Of a DNA stretch of 64,000 bases, positions 34,328 through 47,216 are shown piece after piece (the first letter of the stretch is position 1; each line of letters opens with the position of its first letter). The notes under the pieces were generated by a model. It was not told the origin of the DNA and did not search any database. It saw only the letters and a program-made list of their open reading frames with translations. The stretch covers positions 6,747,565 to 6,811,564 of the forward strand of contig CAJNOP010000002.1 in assembly GCA_905250075.1 (NCBI GenBank), in the 5' to 3' direction. Made by a program: the position numbers and the translations under genes. The DNA is from Rotaria sp. Silwood1. Lineage: Eukaryota; Rotifera; Eurotatoria; Philodinida; Philodinidae.

Positions 34328-35464
34328 ATGTTCTTTCAGTGGATTATTTTTATTCTTTGTCTATTCATTACATGTATTATTCCAATAAAATCAACTGAAA
34401 ATTGTAATATCGATTATGATCGTTATAAAAGAAGCTATGGTTATTCATTAACCTATCATTGTTCAAATCTTCATTCACTTTCAAATGATCTTTTACAAAC
34501 GAAAGATATTTTAGAAAAAAAATTACCATTAAAAATTACTAAAAGTCCAAATCTTCATATTCATAGAGAAATATGTGGTCAACATCAACAACAATATTTA
34601 TTAGGTTTATTAATCGAATCATCATATATTCATTCAATAGGTTCACGAGCATTTTCTTGCCGTACATTGCGTGCTATTTCAATAAGTCATACACAATTTT
34701 CATTAACAATTTTACCTGATGATATATTTCTTAATGCCTATCAATTACAAACTATTCGTTTTGTACATACTAATATAAAACGTTTACCATCATCATTAGA
34801 AAATTTATCTAATTTAACTGAATTAATACTTGATGATATGCATTCACTTATTGATTATCCATCAATAGAATATTTAAGTAATTTACGTTATTTACATATA
34901 TTTACGAGTTTAAATTATTTTCCACTTAGCTATGTGGATAATTTAAATCGTTTATCACATATACAAATTGTTCATTTCGGTAGTCGAACAATAAACATAT
35001 TTCCAAAAGAATTATTTCATTTAAATGGTTATCAATTAACTGATGTAAGTCTCTATTCAGAAAATATAACATGTCGAACATGTAAAAGTGATTGGTTTAA
35101 AACAATTGCTAAAACTTTAATGATATATGGTTGGGCTAATCGTACAAATGAACAATTTCGAAATAAAAATTTTCATTTAATTACCAAAACAACGTAAGTT
35201 TTAATTTCAATTCAATTATATTTTTTTTAAAGATCAAATTATTTTAGACAATTTTATAAATTAGATATAATTGCATATTGTGGTGATATGCGATTAGGTG
35301 AAGAACCATTAATGGTACATAACGCACCATTATGTTGCAACAAAGGCTATTTTCAATGTCCAACTAAACGTTCTACATGTCAAAAATTGAGTAATACATT
35401 TTCACGTTGTAAATGTTTAAATGGTTACTATGAAGATAGTTATGGTGACTGTATTTCAATTTAA
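34328..35464 (+). CDS. Secreted leucine-rich-repeat protein with Cys-rich EGF-like end
   Basis: Two exons, 34328-35193 and 35248-35464, encode 360 residues. I start at the ATG at 34328, because it opens directly into a signal peptide (MFFQWIIFILCLFITCII). The body has several degenerate leucine-rich repeats, such as LPDDIFLNAYQLQTIRF, LPSSLENLSNLTELIL and IEYLSNLRYLHI, then a Cys-containing cap (ENITCRTCKSDWF). The short second exon carries seven cysteines, including CCNKGYFQC and CKCLNGYYED, resembling an EGF-like module. No membrane segment follows, so it is probably secreted. LRR-plus-EGF proteins usually bind extracellular partners, but I cannot name the ligand or an orthologue. It ends about 90 bp from the convergent next gene. 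Confidence 0.82.
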
Positions 35465-35557
35465 AGATTAAAAAAAAGCTTTCTTTTTAATACTACAAAA
35501 TAATAAAAAGAATAAATCAAGTTAATGATGATGAATTTAGCTTCTGCTTTGATGTCT

Positions 35558-35990
35558 CTAGCCACTAGAATGTTTCTTATGTTTACCGTCGCCGTGTTTT
35601 TGTTTATGTTGTTTGCCACCTTTTCCGTGATGTTTGCCACCTTTTCCTTGATGTTTTTTTTTCTTGTGACCTGATTTATCGCTATGGTGGCCTGATGAAG
35701 AACTGCTACCCCTTGAACTACCACGATTAGGTGATAGTGATTGATCTTTACCATGAGATCCGCTAGCATGACCACCACCTGGAGGATTTTGTGGTAAACG
35801 GTTAGCTTGATTACCACTTTGAGGACTTATGCCTTTTGCTCCAGCACCATGTTTTTTATGTTCATTACCATGTACATGCTCTATATAATAGATACAAAAG
35901 TAATGTATAAAATTTATGAAGAAAAATCTTACGAAAAGCAAATGCAAAGATCAATACTAAAGCAAATGTATAAAACCAAAGTAATCGCAT
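35558..35990 (-). CDS. Small secreted His/Lys/Gly/Ser-rich protein
   Basis: Two exons (35990-35933 and 35880-35558) give 126 residues. The first exon is a signal peptide (MRLLWFYTFALVLIFAFAF). The mature part is almost free of hydrophobic residues. It passes through a Gly/Pro/Ser segment (NPPGGGHASGSHG), a serine run, then tandem basic repeats of the form KHHGKGGKHHGKGGKQHK, ending HKKHSSG. I do not recognise a family. Such composition suits an extracellular metal-binding, matrix or cationic antimicrobial-like peptide precursor, all of which are guesses from composition. It is tail-to-tail with the LRR gene. Confidence 0.75.
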
Positions 35991-36201
35991 TGTTGCGTTT
36001 GATACTGTATGAATGTCAGTTAAAATACAATGATGAAACAAAATGATTCGAGTAAGAGATTAAATATCTTCAGTTTATTTAGAAAAGGGTGAGACAGAGA
36101 GAGAAATGGGTAATAGAAAAGATAAAGACACACATACTACGTACACACAAAGGAAAGTTATTTTATCAGTAGTCAATTGGCAAGGTCAAAATGGTTGGCT
36201 T

Positions 36202-39200
36202 TTACGTGACTATGACACTGCGATAAATTTTTCGATTATTTTGAATTTTTTCTTCATTTTGCCGTATAGGTGGAAATAAACTTTGTTTAATTGGTTGTTT
36301 TGTACGTTTTTGTTGTTCAAGATTAATTAAAGTTGTTTCTTGAGAAGTTCGCATTTGTTCTTGACTTTTAATATATTGTTGGGCTTCATTTTGGATATTT
36401 TTTAATAAACGTCTGTAAAAATAAAAACGAATATGATTGAGCAAAAAAACACACTATGAAATACAATAAATCGAATAAACTTACGTTATAATAATATTTT
36501 TCTTTTTTAATAGATTTTCATATGGATCATTTTTTTGTGTTGATGGTAAATTATTCACATTATTTACCTACAGATAAGAATATAAAAGAAGAAAAAGAAA
36601 ACAATGAAACATATTCTTTTTTTATTTTTACTTTTAATCTAGCACCAACTTTAAATTTAAGTTCAACAAGTTCAGTAGAAAATTTCATATAAATTTTTTC
36701 TTGTGAACAAATTTTTATAACAATTTCATTATTTAAATGAAATAATATTGGTTGAAATGGTGGTGCATGTACGTGTGGTTCAAAAGACGTATTCACTTTT
36801 GTCCACCAATTCCAACGACGGCGTCGACCACCATCAAAATTTAATTCTACGCCTTCAAGTGCTGTCAATTGTAATCTATAAATAAAAAAAAAAGCATGAA
36901 CAAGTTTTTTATGAAAGATTATTTTTTTGTGAAATTCATATGTTAAATGCCTTACTATTCGAACACAATGTATGATGCAAAAGTTCTATATTATTTTTGT
37001 TGTCTGTATGACTTGATAACAAACCATGATGGAGACTTGATTGTTATATTATCAGAAAGAGCAAAGTCTCAACTACAAAGGTGTATAAAAATATTTTATT
37101 TAATCTACTAAAACTACGACAGTTTTGTATTAGTTTCGATCTTGGGAACTATTCCAACAGTTCTTTAAAAGAAACTGATCTATGTCAAGAGTTCATTCTA
37201 AAACAACTGATGCCACTAGACAATTTATTATAACCTATCAATTATATCTATAATTACTCTATTCTGGGTCATGTTTCACAACTGCACAAATATGCTGGAA
37301 TGAATCTAACCAAAACTTAATGCGTAGATAGAAGGACACGATTCTCAAAAATACCAACTACTAACTAGACTTAGTTCTCAAAAAAAAATCAGTTCATGGA
37401 ACTAAGAACAGTTGCAGATCTATTAAATACTTATAGAAGGCTGAAAAGTTTTCAGAACATGTTTGACAAGAAAAGTTCTTTCTACACTCTTGATATTCAA
37501 AATGAAATCTCCATTGATTAAGAAAGTTAAGCTTATTTTCTGTCTTTTATCGGATTTTCTAGCATAAAGATAGGACATTGTAAACAGACAAAAAATAAAA
37601 TTTTCAAGTTATCTGTTGAGTGCAAAATCAATATTTTTCCATCGACTTCAGATAGCCTAATAAGTAATTGGAAAAAATATTATTTTTTTCCAAAAACCGA
37701 AGTGAATGAAATTGCATTTTTTATGTCTCATTAAAATTTAATGAGCCCTCTTTAACAGCACATTGAATAAAACAGAATATTAAATGTTACCAAAAAAAAA
37801 CTTCGATGAACTTTGTAGATGAAGAAATCAAGCTTTTAATAAAGCAATTTCCTATGGAATATATGGTTTATTAATTTCAATACTTTGATATCACTAGAAA
37901 GCTAATGTCGTGTTGGTTACATTCATACGTAATCTGCCTAAAGATTACAAAAGTTGAGTGCAAGACAAATCAATCAAATGCATTTCTTTCATCACTGTTT
38001 TTGTATGAAATTGTAAGGTATTTTTCTGATCAATTATGTCCTTAAAAATTTTCAACCTTCGGTAAATATTTTGAACGAAACTTTGTAGTCGAGACTGTGC
38101 TTTTCCTAATAAGAAAAATATCAAATCTTTACGACGAATTTTTTGTCACACTATACTACAAAACAAAATTAATTTAGAACTTTTGCATTATCCGTTATGT
38201 TGAATAGAAGAAAGATTCAATTTTTTTTTGTTAGTTATTTCAATATTTATTAATTAATAATAAAATTTCATACCTTAAATCTCCATTGGTAAAATTACAA
38301 TAACCATTTCCAAATGGATCAAATTGTGCTAATTGTTTTGCTGAAAGTGTTGGTTCATCAGTAAATGCAGTATATAAAAGCATAGCACGAGCAACTTCTG
38401 AGATACTGATAGCCAAATTACCCGATGGATAACTTAAGACACGAAAGAAAAGTTTTTGAAAAAAGCTTCTCAAACATTATAACTTACTAAACACAGCCTG
38501 TTCCATTTGGAAAAAGAATAGCTGCTTTTGATCCGTCTTTATAAAATCTTTGAATTAATGGTCTTTCATATCTCTATCGATAAATAGAAAAGAAATATAT
38601 ATATATATATTTATATTATATCAATAATGATTTTATAGTATATTACTTTAAGTATCGAAGACGAAAGATCTCTTGGTACAAGTATATGTTCTCCATCTTC
38701 AGAATCATCATCTGAACTTATTTCAAAATCAGGTGGCCTTTGTAATGTCCAACCTTCTTCAACAAATTTTAAATTTGATAATTGATATGTCAGAGTTCTC
38801 ATTTTTGCTGCCACTACATTTAGAACAAAGAGAAGTTTCTTTTTACTTTGTTTACTATCATTTAAAATAATATTATTAGTATTAATTAGAAATATATAAA
38901 GCTACAAACACACACAGAATAATGATTAGTAAATGAATATTAGTAAAGCAAGTACACTTACTTGCCGAGCCTGGCTCAGCAGTGCTCGGCGATGGTGAAC
39001 TACTAGTCACTGATGAAACACCACGATATGAATTTGATTGTTGTGCCCTTCCTGTATGTATATATATAATACACAATCCTATCTTTTTCCGACTATGTCT
39101 AGTTAAACATATATCTCGGAAAAATGGATCCACTATATGGACAGGGAAAAATAGGGATCAAGCAAAAGTTGCACACACACAATAGAAAGCTTTAATGTAA

Positions 39201-42200
39201 TTATTATTATTATTATTATTATTATTATACTTTCAGCTGCATCAATCGATGTTCCTCCGTCATTCTGTCTGTTTGTTGCTGTGATTGTATTATGTTTTCG
39301 TGTTGTATTGTTATGTGCTTGACGTCCTGCACAAGTGTATGTATACATCAACTACACACAATAGTGAATGTGTATATAGGAATAAAAGCTATTGTGGAGA
39401 TAATGTGATAATTATCAAGAAAACAAATATTCAAACAATATTTAGATATATACAGTCATCCTGAATCATTTTTGCTGCTGCACGTCTGTCCATTAATTTA
39501 TGTGGTGCTTGACTGAAATCAGTACTTCCACCTGATTCTGATAGGATTCAATTGATAAAAAAAAGACCACAAAAAAAAACCAAAACTGAAATATTTACAT
39601 ACGTAAATCACTAGATTTTGATTGTGTAGCATGTGCTAATTTTTGTGCTTGTTCTTCAAGACGTTTTTGTTCAGCCATATGACGTTCCCAAACTCTGATA
39701 TATATACATATATATATACAAATACATAAAATGATTGTATGAGAATATTTTGTATTGACAAACCTTGTTTTAGCTCGTTCTTCAGCTAATTGTCGAGCAC
39801 GTCGACTACGAACTTTAGCATGTGGTTGTATATCAATTTGTTTTGAATCAAGTTTTTGATTCTCTTCTCTTTGCATTTCAAGTACAGCTTCAACAAATTC
39901 ACGATACTCACTACAACAAAATAACTAAATCAAAAAAAACAAGAAATACTCAGATATATTTATTTAATAAAATCATACTTGACTTGGTGCAAATTTTTCT
40001 TGTTCAATAATTGTTGGCCATTTAAGTATTGGTTCACCACAAAATTCACATGGAACATGTCCATGAATATGTACACCCAATTCACGTAATTCAGTTTCAA
40101 TGGCTTGTTCATGTGTTCGAGGTATATCAAATGATTTTTGTTTAGATTCAGGATTATACTGTAATAAAAATGATTCATTCTCATCTTTCAAAAAGAACGA
40201 AAACAAAAACAATATAAAAAAGGTTAATTGAACCTGTAAAATAGGTGGTGGTCCAACAGATGTTAAAATTGGCAATTCTGGTAATGAACTAATAGTCGAT
40301 TCAGCTTGTTCAGGTGTCTTTAGAAAAAAGAAATATTGTTTTGTTAATTTCTTATTGGTGTTAATTACTTCTGAAACTTTTGGAATTGGTACTTCTGGTT
40401 CAGCAATAACTTCTCGTTCTAATTCTTCACGCTCTTCTTCGACAGGTACCGGTTCAGGTTTTTCTTCTCGAACTAATTTTTATAGAATACAAACATTTAC
40501 TTTGTTTTTCTTTTTCTTTTTTGTTAATACAAACACATACTTCGATATTGTTCGAGCATTTCCATATCTTTCCATGTCCATTCTGTTTGAACACTTATTC
40601 TTAAAAATTAAAAATATTATTACATTTTTATTTCTTTGATTTATTCTCATACGTAGTCGATTTTTTAGGCGTCTTTTTTTGACTTGATGGAGTAGTACTT
40701 TGAATTTTTCGTCTTTTAGATAGCATTGGTGATTTTCCTGTTGTTGATGTGAGATTAAAAACTTCTTTTTGTTCATCACTTGATGTACCTAATGCTGAAC
40801 CTTTTATGAAGAACAAAACAAACAATATTTCTTTTATATGGTTTTTGTTTTTCTTTTTATTTCAAGCAAACCAGGTTGTTGCTGTTGTTTGGATGGAGGT
40901 GTAGATGATGTTTCATCATCCGTATCATTCAATGGCTGGGCTATATATAAACAGAAATAGAGTAAAAAGACATGTTATTATTTTCTTTCTCTATTTAAAA
41001 TTCAAATTGTTTCCTAAGGGAAAAAGAAAACGAAAGTCAATAGTCGATAGTCGATCTCTCGTTCTTTTAACAGTATTTTTAGTCATGCTTTTTAAGTCAT
41101 TGAAAGAGTATGAGAGAAAGAGAGAAAGATAGAGAAAGAGAAACAGAAAGACGGAATAATGCAAAGTGCATAGAAGCCATCGAGCAAAAATATAGAAAAA
41201 AAATGACGAGCGATAGCTTTCATGCTGCTTCTAAGTCGTTGCAATCGAACAAGTGAATAAATTGTTGAATTTTGCAAACAGTTGTTGGCACAACAACAAA
41301 AAAAAAATATAGACAAAAGTAGAAATACGATAAATGAAACGATGACTATTTATATAGTGAATTATTGAAAGAAGAAAAAAAAAGCAACAAAGATTATTTG
41401 TACACCAATATTGCGAATAAGAATCATTAACAATGGGTCATTACGGTAAACATATAATCGATCCTGAAACTGGTTTATGTGAAATATGTGATAAAGATGC
41501 TATTCGTGAGATTCGTGAAGGTAAACAACCAGGAAAACAAGTTTATTATTCAAACCATGATGATGGTTTTAGTTATCGTTCAAATAATAATGAAACTCCT
41601 TATATTCAAGTAAATTTATCTATTTCTAATATCTTTTAATCTCTCTCTCCCTCTCTCTCTTTAATATTATCATAGGATCGATATGAAGATGAAATAGATG
41701 ACGAGCGAACACCACGTGTTATCCGTCAATCTGTTCTTCCTGCACCAACAGTTCGGTCACGTCGAGTTATTCGTGAAGAACCAATTGACAATCCAATTGT
41801 TATTCGAAGAAGAATTGTTCGACGTAATCCTCCACCATCGGAAGAAGTTATTATTCATCGATCATCACCGCGTAACAAAGCATATTACTATGTTGATAAA
41901 GAAGGTCAAATGTTGCCTCAAAACTATACTCCACCAGCAGAACCTCCTCGACGTTATGTTGTTCAGAGTATGGGTCCACCACCACCACCAGCACGTACAA
42001 TTCGTATTGCACGTCGACATGCTCAAACACCTCCACCACCAGTAACTGAAATAAGACATTCAGGACCAAGACGTCTAATCAATTCTGATACAGAAATTAT
42101 TGAACGACAACAGAGAGTAAGACATGATAATGCGCATTATTCTCAAACACCACCAAGAAATATTGAAATGTATCATATTGAAGCACAACCTATTTATAAT

Positions 42201-43512
42201 CATCGTTCATCATTAGATTCTCCTATTCCAACATCACGCAATATGACTACTCCACCACCTAACGTGATTTATCAAGATGATGGACGTAGAAAACAACGTA
42301 AAATTGAACCTATGGAACGAAGGAATCATGTTGAACCTGAACCAACCGTTGTAAGAAGAGTTTATAAAAAACTACCACCAGGCAAATCAGTACCATCGAA
42401 TGACAAATACAATTCTAATGAAAACGTTCCCCGATCTGTACGAAATAATAAAAATCATCCTCCACCAAGACAATATGCATCATCTCCACAATTAGCAAAT
42501 GGAAATCATAGAAGTCTAGAATCAACTAAAAATCCATCTATCTATTATATTCGACCAGTTGATGAATATTGATAGAAAATTTTTGACTTCTTTCCCTTTT
42601 CTTCTATTTTGTAATTTTATATGACATTCAGAAATTCCAATAAGTTTCATTATTTTATTATTATTATTATTCTTTTTTTTTCAATGAAAAGTTATTCCGT
42701 TTTAACAAGGGTTGATTTTATAAAAGAAAATAAATGTGCATCATAGCAATATAAATAAAAATGTTTTTCTTTTAATGTATTTCTTTAAATACTCAACTCT
42801 TAAGTGATTAAAAAAAGGAAAATGACTATTACTTTTTCCTTTTTTGTTTTTATAAGAGAAGTCACAATGATTGTGAATATTCAAAGGTTTCTTCGAATAT
42901 CAAATGCAATATTTATATTTCGTCATGACGAAAAGTAACTTATTGACAGCAAAAAAAAAATATTTGGTTGCTGACTTGGTCAAAATATATTCAATGAGAA
43001 AACTTCTATAGATGAACGACGATCAAACTTGAGTAACGTATGCAAGTTTCTTTTCCTTTTTCGAACTACAATTAAATAGTTTACTAAAAATGTTCAATAT
43101 AGGTATCGGATGTATTTTCTTTTTGTTCAAGAATAAAGAAAAAATCACATATTCTCTTTCGTAGTTACATACGCTCGCTCGTGAGTACAAATGTCTTTCA
43201 AATAAAACTGCAATTGCCTGGATGCGTATGAATGTCAATAAAAAAAATTATGTTTGATAGAACCACATGATTCATACAATTCTAATGGTTAATATTAAAA
43301 TATGAATCATGTTTTATACTTATTTAAAACTTAGTTTCATAACAATGTAAGGTAAAATCTATATAAGAAGTAATAGATAATAATAACAGACCTTTTTCAT
43401 AATCTGTTGTGGGTATTTGATAATCACCATTGGAATCGACGGAGCCATCTACATGTTGATCGAGATCCTTGTTAGTCGCAGCCACATCGGTACCTGACGC
43501 CGACTGAGACAT
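36202..43512 (-). CDS. Glutamate-rich protein 6 / FAM194-like protein
   Basis: Eighteen exons stay in frame into 736 residues: 43512-43392, 40940-40872, 40800-40653, 40599-40541, 40472-40369, 40317-40234, 40158-39979, 39906-39764, 39694-39603, 39537-39454, 39317-39231, 39051-38962, 38813-38647, 38573-38488, 38432-38274, 36875-36632, 36567-36485 and 36412-36202. The FAM194 domain (about 477-640) is clear: RFYKDGSKAAILFPNGTG, then VYYPSGNLAIS, DPFGNGYCNF, RRRRWNWWTKV and HVHAPPFQPI. Upstream lie an acidic Glu-rich stretch (EEEREELEREV), a CEFCGEPI Cys pair and an ERICH6-like basic coiled region. Function is unknown. The 39454-39317 junction is the least certain, because the best-looking acceptor would create a stop and a second one was used. 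The first exon is joined across 2.45 kb by phase only and could belong to another gene. Confidence 0.85.
36876..38273. other. Large intron of the FAM194-like gene (1.4 kb)
   Basis: It separates the exon coding DPFGNGYCNFTNGDL from the exon coding LQLTALEGVEL, while the other introns near it are 50-100 bp. I found no coding frame and no terminal inverted repeats that I could pair by eye. A mobile-element insertion is likely but not shown. Confidence 0.5.
39202..39229. repeat. ATT trinucleotide microsatellite
   Basis: About nine consecutive ATT units sit in an intron of the FAM194-like gene, immediately next to a splice donor on the minus strand (GTATAATAATAA...). Length changes here could affect splicing. 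Confidence 0.85.
41433..42572 (+). CDS. Pro/Arg-rich protein nested in an intron of the FAM194-like gene
   Basis: Two exons, 41433-41609 and 41676-42572, join in phase 0 to give 357 residues. The N-terminus (MGHYGKHIIDPETGLCEICDK) has a single C-x2-C pair. The rest is strongly basic and proline-rich, with repeated runs such as GPPPPPA, TPPPPV, VIRRRIVRR-like segments and NHPPPRQ, and it ends YIRPVDEY. No signal peptide, membrane segment or known domain is visible. It is probably intrinsically disordered, perhaps cytoskeletal or nucleic-acid-binding, but that is inference. The intron contains a CT-repeat polypyrimidine tract (41641-41662). The gene lies on the opposite strand inside the first coding intron proposed for the FAM194-like gene. 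Confidence 0.8.
42573..43391. other. 3' flank of the nested gene, within the FAM194-like intron
   Basis: AT-rich, no coding frame of note. It includes an ATT microsatellite at 42651-42670. The first exon of the FAM194-like gene begins beyond it. Confidence 0.4.
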
Positions 43513-44982
43513 CGATCTAAGAATAAAATAAGTTTCTGAGAAAAGTACCGATTCTTCCGTTATCAAATAATTGACAGCAGAGTTCTTTCTTTTTTTCTTA
43601 AATCTTTTTCGTATTCGACACTATAAAAACAAATACAAGCGCATATTGACATATTCGTTCAAGAAACCAAACGAGATGATCAAAAATGTGAATAAATAAC
43701 AATATAATAGAAACAGTGAAGAAAAAAAAAAGAAAACTAATAAGCTAACAGTGTCGATTTCTTTTCTTTCTTTTCTTTTTTTATGCTTTTTCATCAACGG
43801 GTCGACTCAATCAATCAATCAGCGCGTGTCGATGCACGTATAAGTTACCATTTTTGCTTGTCGATCTTTGACAACGAAACCCGCATCCATAGAACGAGAA
43901 AGCAACAACAGAGAAATTTTGTGTAAATGTGTGTATGTTGATTGATGGCGTAACAATCCATCAAAATTGTCGCCAGAAGCAAATTTATACCGTAGTTAAA
44001 ACTTTTGCTCCATGACAGACTGTAATGTAGTATTAAAATTCTGTGAAATAACTGCTACTAAATGAACCATGCTTATTGTTTATGATGAACATGTTTTCGT
44101 TTATTTAAATTGTATTTTTTTATTAGCAGATAAATAATTTTTCAAGGTTACTTAGTTGTGCATTGATCAATATTGTCATAATGACTATGTTTTTTTTTAA
44201 TATAATATTGTAGTAATCAACTGATAATGGTAGTTGATGGAGTTGGTAATATTTTCGTGACTTGTTGAAAACTATACGAAATCGTTGTTGATAAATATTA
44301 TCTTTCAGCAATATTAAATAGTTCGGTATGACATTCAGTATTGTTTATAGAAACAAGTTTTAATAGATTTTTGTGTTAATATTTCTTATTCTATCTGTTA
44401 TAATGAAGAATGAATCAAATGATCATTATTATTATTAAAAGAATATCTTGTTGATAATTGATAATCTTTGATGATATCTAATATTTGTTTTTGTTTTGAT
44501 TGTAACTGATGATGTTTGTGAACAACAAAAACTGATGCCGAGATCATAATTGTTCTTAAACTTAAATTGTTTTAAGTGGAAAAAAGAAAATCTCAGTCAC
44601 TCTCTTAAATATACATACACATTCTTTCAAATAAAAGCAAAGAAGAAACGAAGAATAATGAACAAATGACAGCAAATTTTTATGTACCAGTCTCATACCG
44701 TATTACGCTTGAAAAATAAACAAGAGCTGTTGGAAGAAAAGAAGAGCGAAGAGAGAAAAACTCGAAACACCATTACTGCCACCACCATTGGCAACATGGT
44801 GACGTGTACACATACACACATTCACATAAGTAAAAACTTTAAAAAATTGTTATTTCATTCTCTCTTGTCGTCTTAAAATATTATACACAAATTTGTCTTG
44901 ACACGTATGTGTGTTTGCGTCTAGTACATTTTTAAAACCTAAAACATTCTTTTCATGATTAGTCACAAATTAATTTTAATTA
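43513..44982. other. Shared upstream region of two divergent genes
   Basis: About 1.47 kb between the FAM194-like start (minus) and the eight-exon gene start (plus). A splice acceptor four bases before the minus-strand ATG implies a 5' UTR intron. A purine/pyrimidine-rich tract lies near 43720-43790. No third gene is supported. Confidence 0.45.
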
Positions 44983-46394
44983 ATGAATATGAATGAAGTA
45001 ACAGTACCAGTTGAAGAGGTATCACAAGTAGATTTACAAGAAGAATTGAGTGCAGCTAAAGAAGAAATTCAAAGTTTAACTCAACAACTTAACTGTCTTC
45101 TTCTTTTAGCAAAAAAGTAGAAAATCATCATTATTTATCATAAACATATCAGTGTACTTTTTCTGTTTGTAGTGCTTGGCGTGGTGATGAAACAGCTACT
45201 GCTCATTTAGCTCGAGTCATTGGTAAGTTCATATTATTATATTTCATATTTAATACATTTATTTGATCATTTCAAGGTATTGACCCTGAAATTGAACGAA
45301 ATGCTTTTTTTGAAAAGAAAACAACAACACGCTCTTCGGCAAAAAAAACAGTGACGATTGCCGATGATGATGAAATTGTATCGAAAGTAAAGAAATTCTT
45401 CAAAACAATCTTAAATTTAAAATATACAATTTTTTTTCTAGCAAACGTTAAGTCTTGCAAGCTCAACAACAAGCCAAGAAAATCTACAAGAACAACAAGT
45501 ACATGTCCAAGCGGCTATTCGGTATGAAAAGAACTATTTTGATTTAATAAAAGAAAAAAAATAATGTATTGTTTCTTTTAGAAATACATATCTTCAACCG
45601 TTCCTTAAACAGAGTCATATTGATCCAATACGCGGACAAAATTCTAGACAAATTTTTAATAACATGCTTCGCCATCATCAAGTAATGACATTTATGTTTT
45701 ATTTCAGAGGTAGAGTATTTTTTTTGCTATCTTGCATTTTGTAGAATGAAATACGTAAACCACCAATTATTGCAAATCGAAATTCATCAGCAAGCGTTCG
45801 ACCGCGTGCAACAAAACATCTTTATCGACCAGCTTCTGCTGATCATATTGTACGCCATCTTGGTAGTCCGTTAAGTCGTGCAAAGCCTTATTTTGTTTTT
45901 GCTGGAAAAGAATTTTTTCAACGAACAACTAATTATTCACCGTTATATCAAAGAGCACTTGTTACTTCAGTAAGTTTTATAAAACTAGTTGAATAAATAA
46001 TAGATTAAATGTTTTTTTGTTTCAATAAGGGTGGATCACGTCAATCAGAACATTCTGATATTTCTGATGAATCAGAGATTATACCATCACCGACAACCGA
46101 GCCAAGTTTACTTTTTTTTATAGTCTTGTTTTCTTTTTTTTTTATACAATCGATTTTGTATTATTTCTAGTCATTGCACGTCCACAAACAGCTAAATCTG
46201 CTCAACAATCATCAACACTTCGTTTTAGTACACATTCGACAACTAATTTGAATCCTACAAGAACATCATCTACTCTTAGCAATTCATCAACTATGAAACT
46301 GAAACAATTAAGTGAACGTGAACGACGTGATGCAATGCGACTTCAACGACAACTTAATTTACCTCGTCAAGGTTGGCTTAATCAACAATCTTGA
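44983..46394 (+). CDS. Unrecognised protein with N-terminal coiled coil, eight exons
   Basis: Exons 44983-45116, 45173-45222, 45277-45386, 45442-45521, 45582-45681, 45745-45969, 46030-46105 and 46171-46394 join in frame to give 332 residues. The start was chosen at the first ATG of MNMNEVTVPVEE. Residues about 17-45 form a heptad-like helix (LQEELSAAKEEIQSLTQQL). The centre is basic and Ser/Thr-rich, with RPRATKHLYRPASADHIV and FVFAGKEFFQRTTNYSPLY. The C-terminus has a charged helix (LSERERRDAMRLQRQLNL). No signal peptide or membrane span is present. I cannot assign a family. The RPASA-type phrases resemble some axonemal or ciliary proteins, a weak hint only. The consistent phase across seven introns makes it a real gene. 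Confidence 0.82.
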
Positions 46395-46949
46395 TAAAAT
46401 TCGAGAATAGTGCATGTGTGTGTTGAAAAGAAGATTATATTGTTTTACTTTGTTTTTATATTGATAAAAATCATCAGAAAAGATAGAAAATAATTTCTGC
46501 TGAGCAGATAGAAATTTGATTTTTGGTCATTACATAGATGAGTTCTCTCATTCGATTATATTCGAATTCGATCTTTGTTTAAGATATTAATTAATACGTT
46601 TAGATTGAAAGAGAATATTTTTTTTAAAGACATAGCTTAAGTCTTTTAGAATCGTTTATTGATATCAATACTTTGAATATAAGCTGCTGGCTTATATAGT
46701 TATAATGTGTCCATATTTTCAAAGATTTCCATACTTTTGAAAAAGATTTGATACAAAGTACGACACTATTCAAAGCCAAAGAAAACAAACTATTATTTTT
46801 TTATCATGATTCTGTTAAAGTAATTCTCTCGTTCTTCTTTCCTCTTTTCTATTGGCAAAAAAAAAGAATCATTTTGTCTTGGCAACAATCACAACGTACA
46901 CTTGTAATTTTCTACGTTCTTATTATTTTTATACTGCTCTACCTCGGCA

Positions 46950-47216
46950 ATGGCTGACAATTCGCAATTATGGCCTCCAAAATTTGATGAAAATCAAATT
47001 AAAGATCATTCCGATATACCGGTTCATCATAAAACAGTTGAAGAAGTTAACAAGGACGTATATACAGCTCCAGGTAATGTTTCAAACGTATCTGCTCAAA
47101 AAATATCTGCTGAAAGAAATTCATCGAATGATGCTCCTAATTCTCGAACTACTCAATCACAACCATTAACCAACGAAAGTGCTGTCAGTAAGGAAAGTGC
47201 TAATCGACCAAAATAA
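46950..47216 (+). CDS. Small hydrophilic protein, 88 residues
   Basis: A single-exon frame starts MADNSQLWPPKF and ends SKESANRPK. It is rich in Asn, Ser, Lys and Glu, without hydrophobic runs, so it is likely disordered. Codon choice and composition differ from the Phe/Lys-rich chance frames elsewhere in the window, which favours a real gene. The stop is followed by an AATAAA at about 47325. There is no recognised family. It lies 555 bp downstream of the eight-exon gene on the same strand. Confidence 0.5.
   Translation: MADNSQLWPPKFDENQIKDHSDIPVHHKTVEEVNKDVYTAPGNVSNVSAQKISAERNSSNDAPNSRTTQSQPLTNESAVSKESANRPK

Noticed and set aside
41851-42069. Frames opposite and out of phase within the Pro/Arg-rich gene
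   Set aside because: Shadows of the real plus-strand frame. They encode Trp/Val runs from CCACCA repeats.
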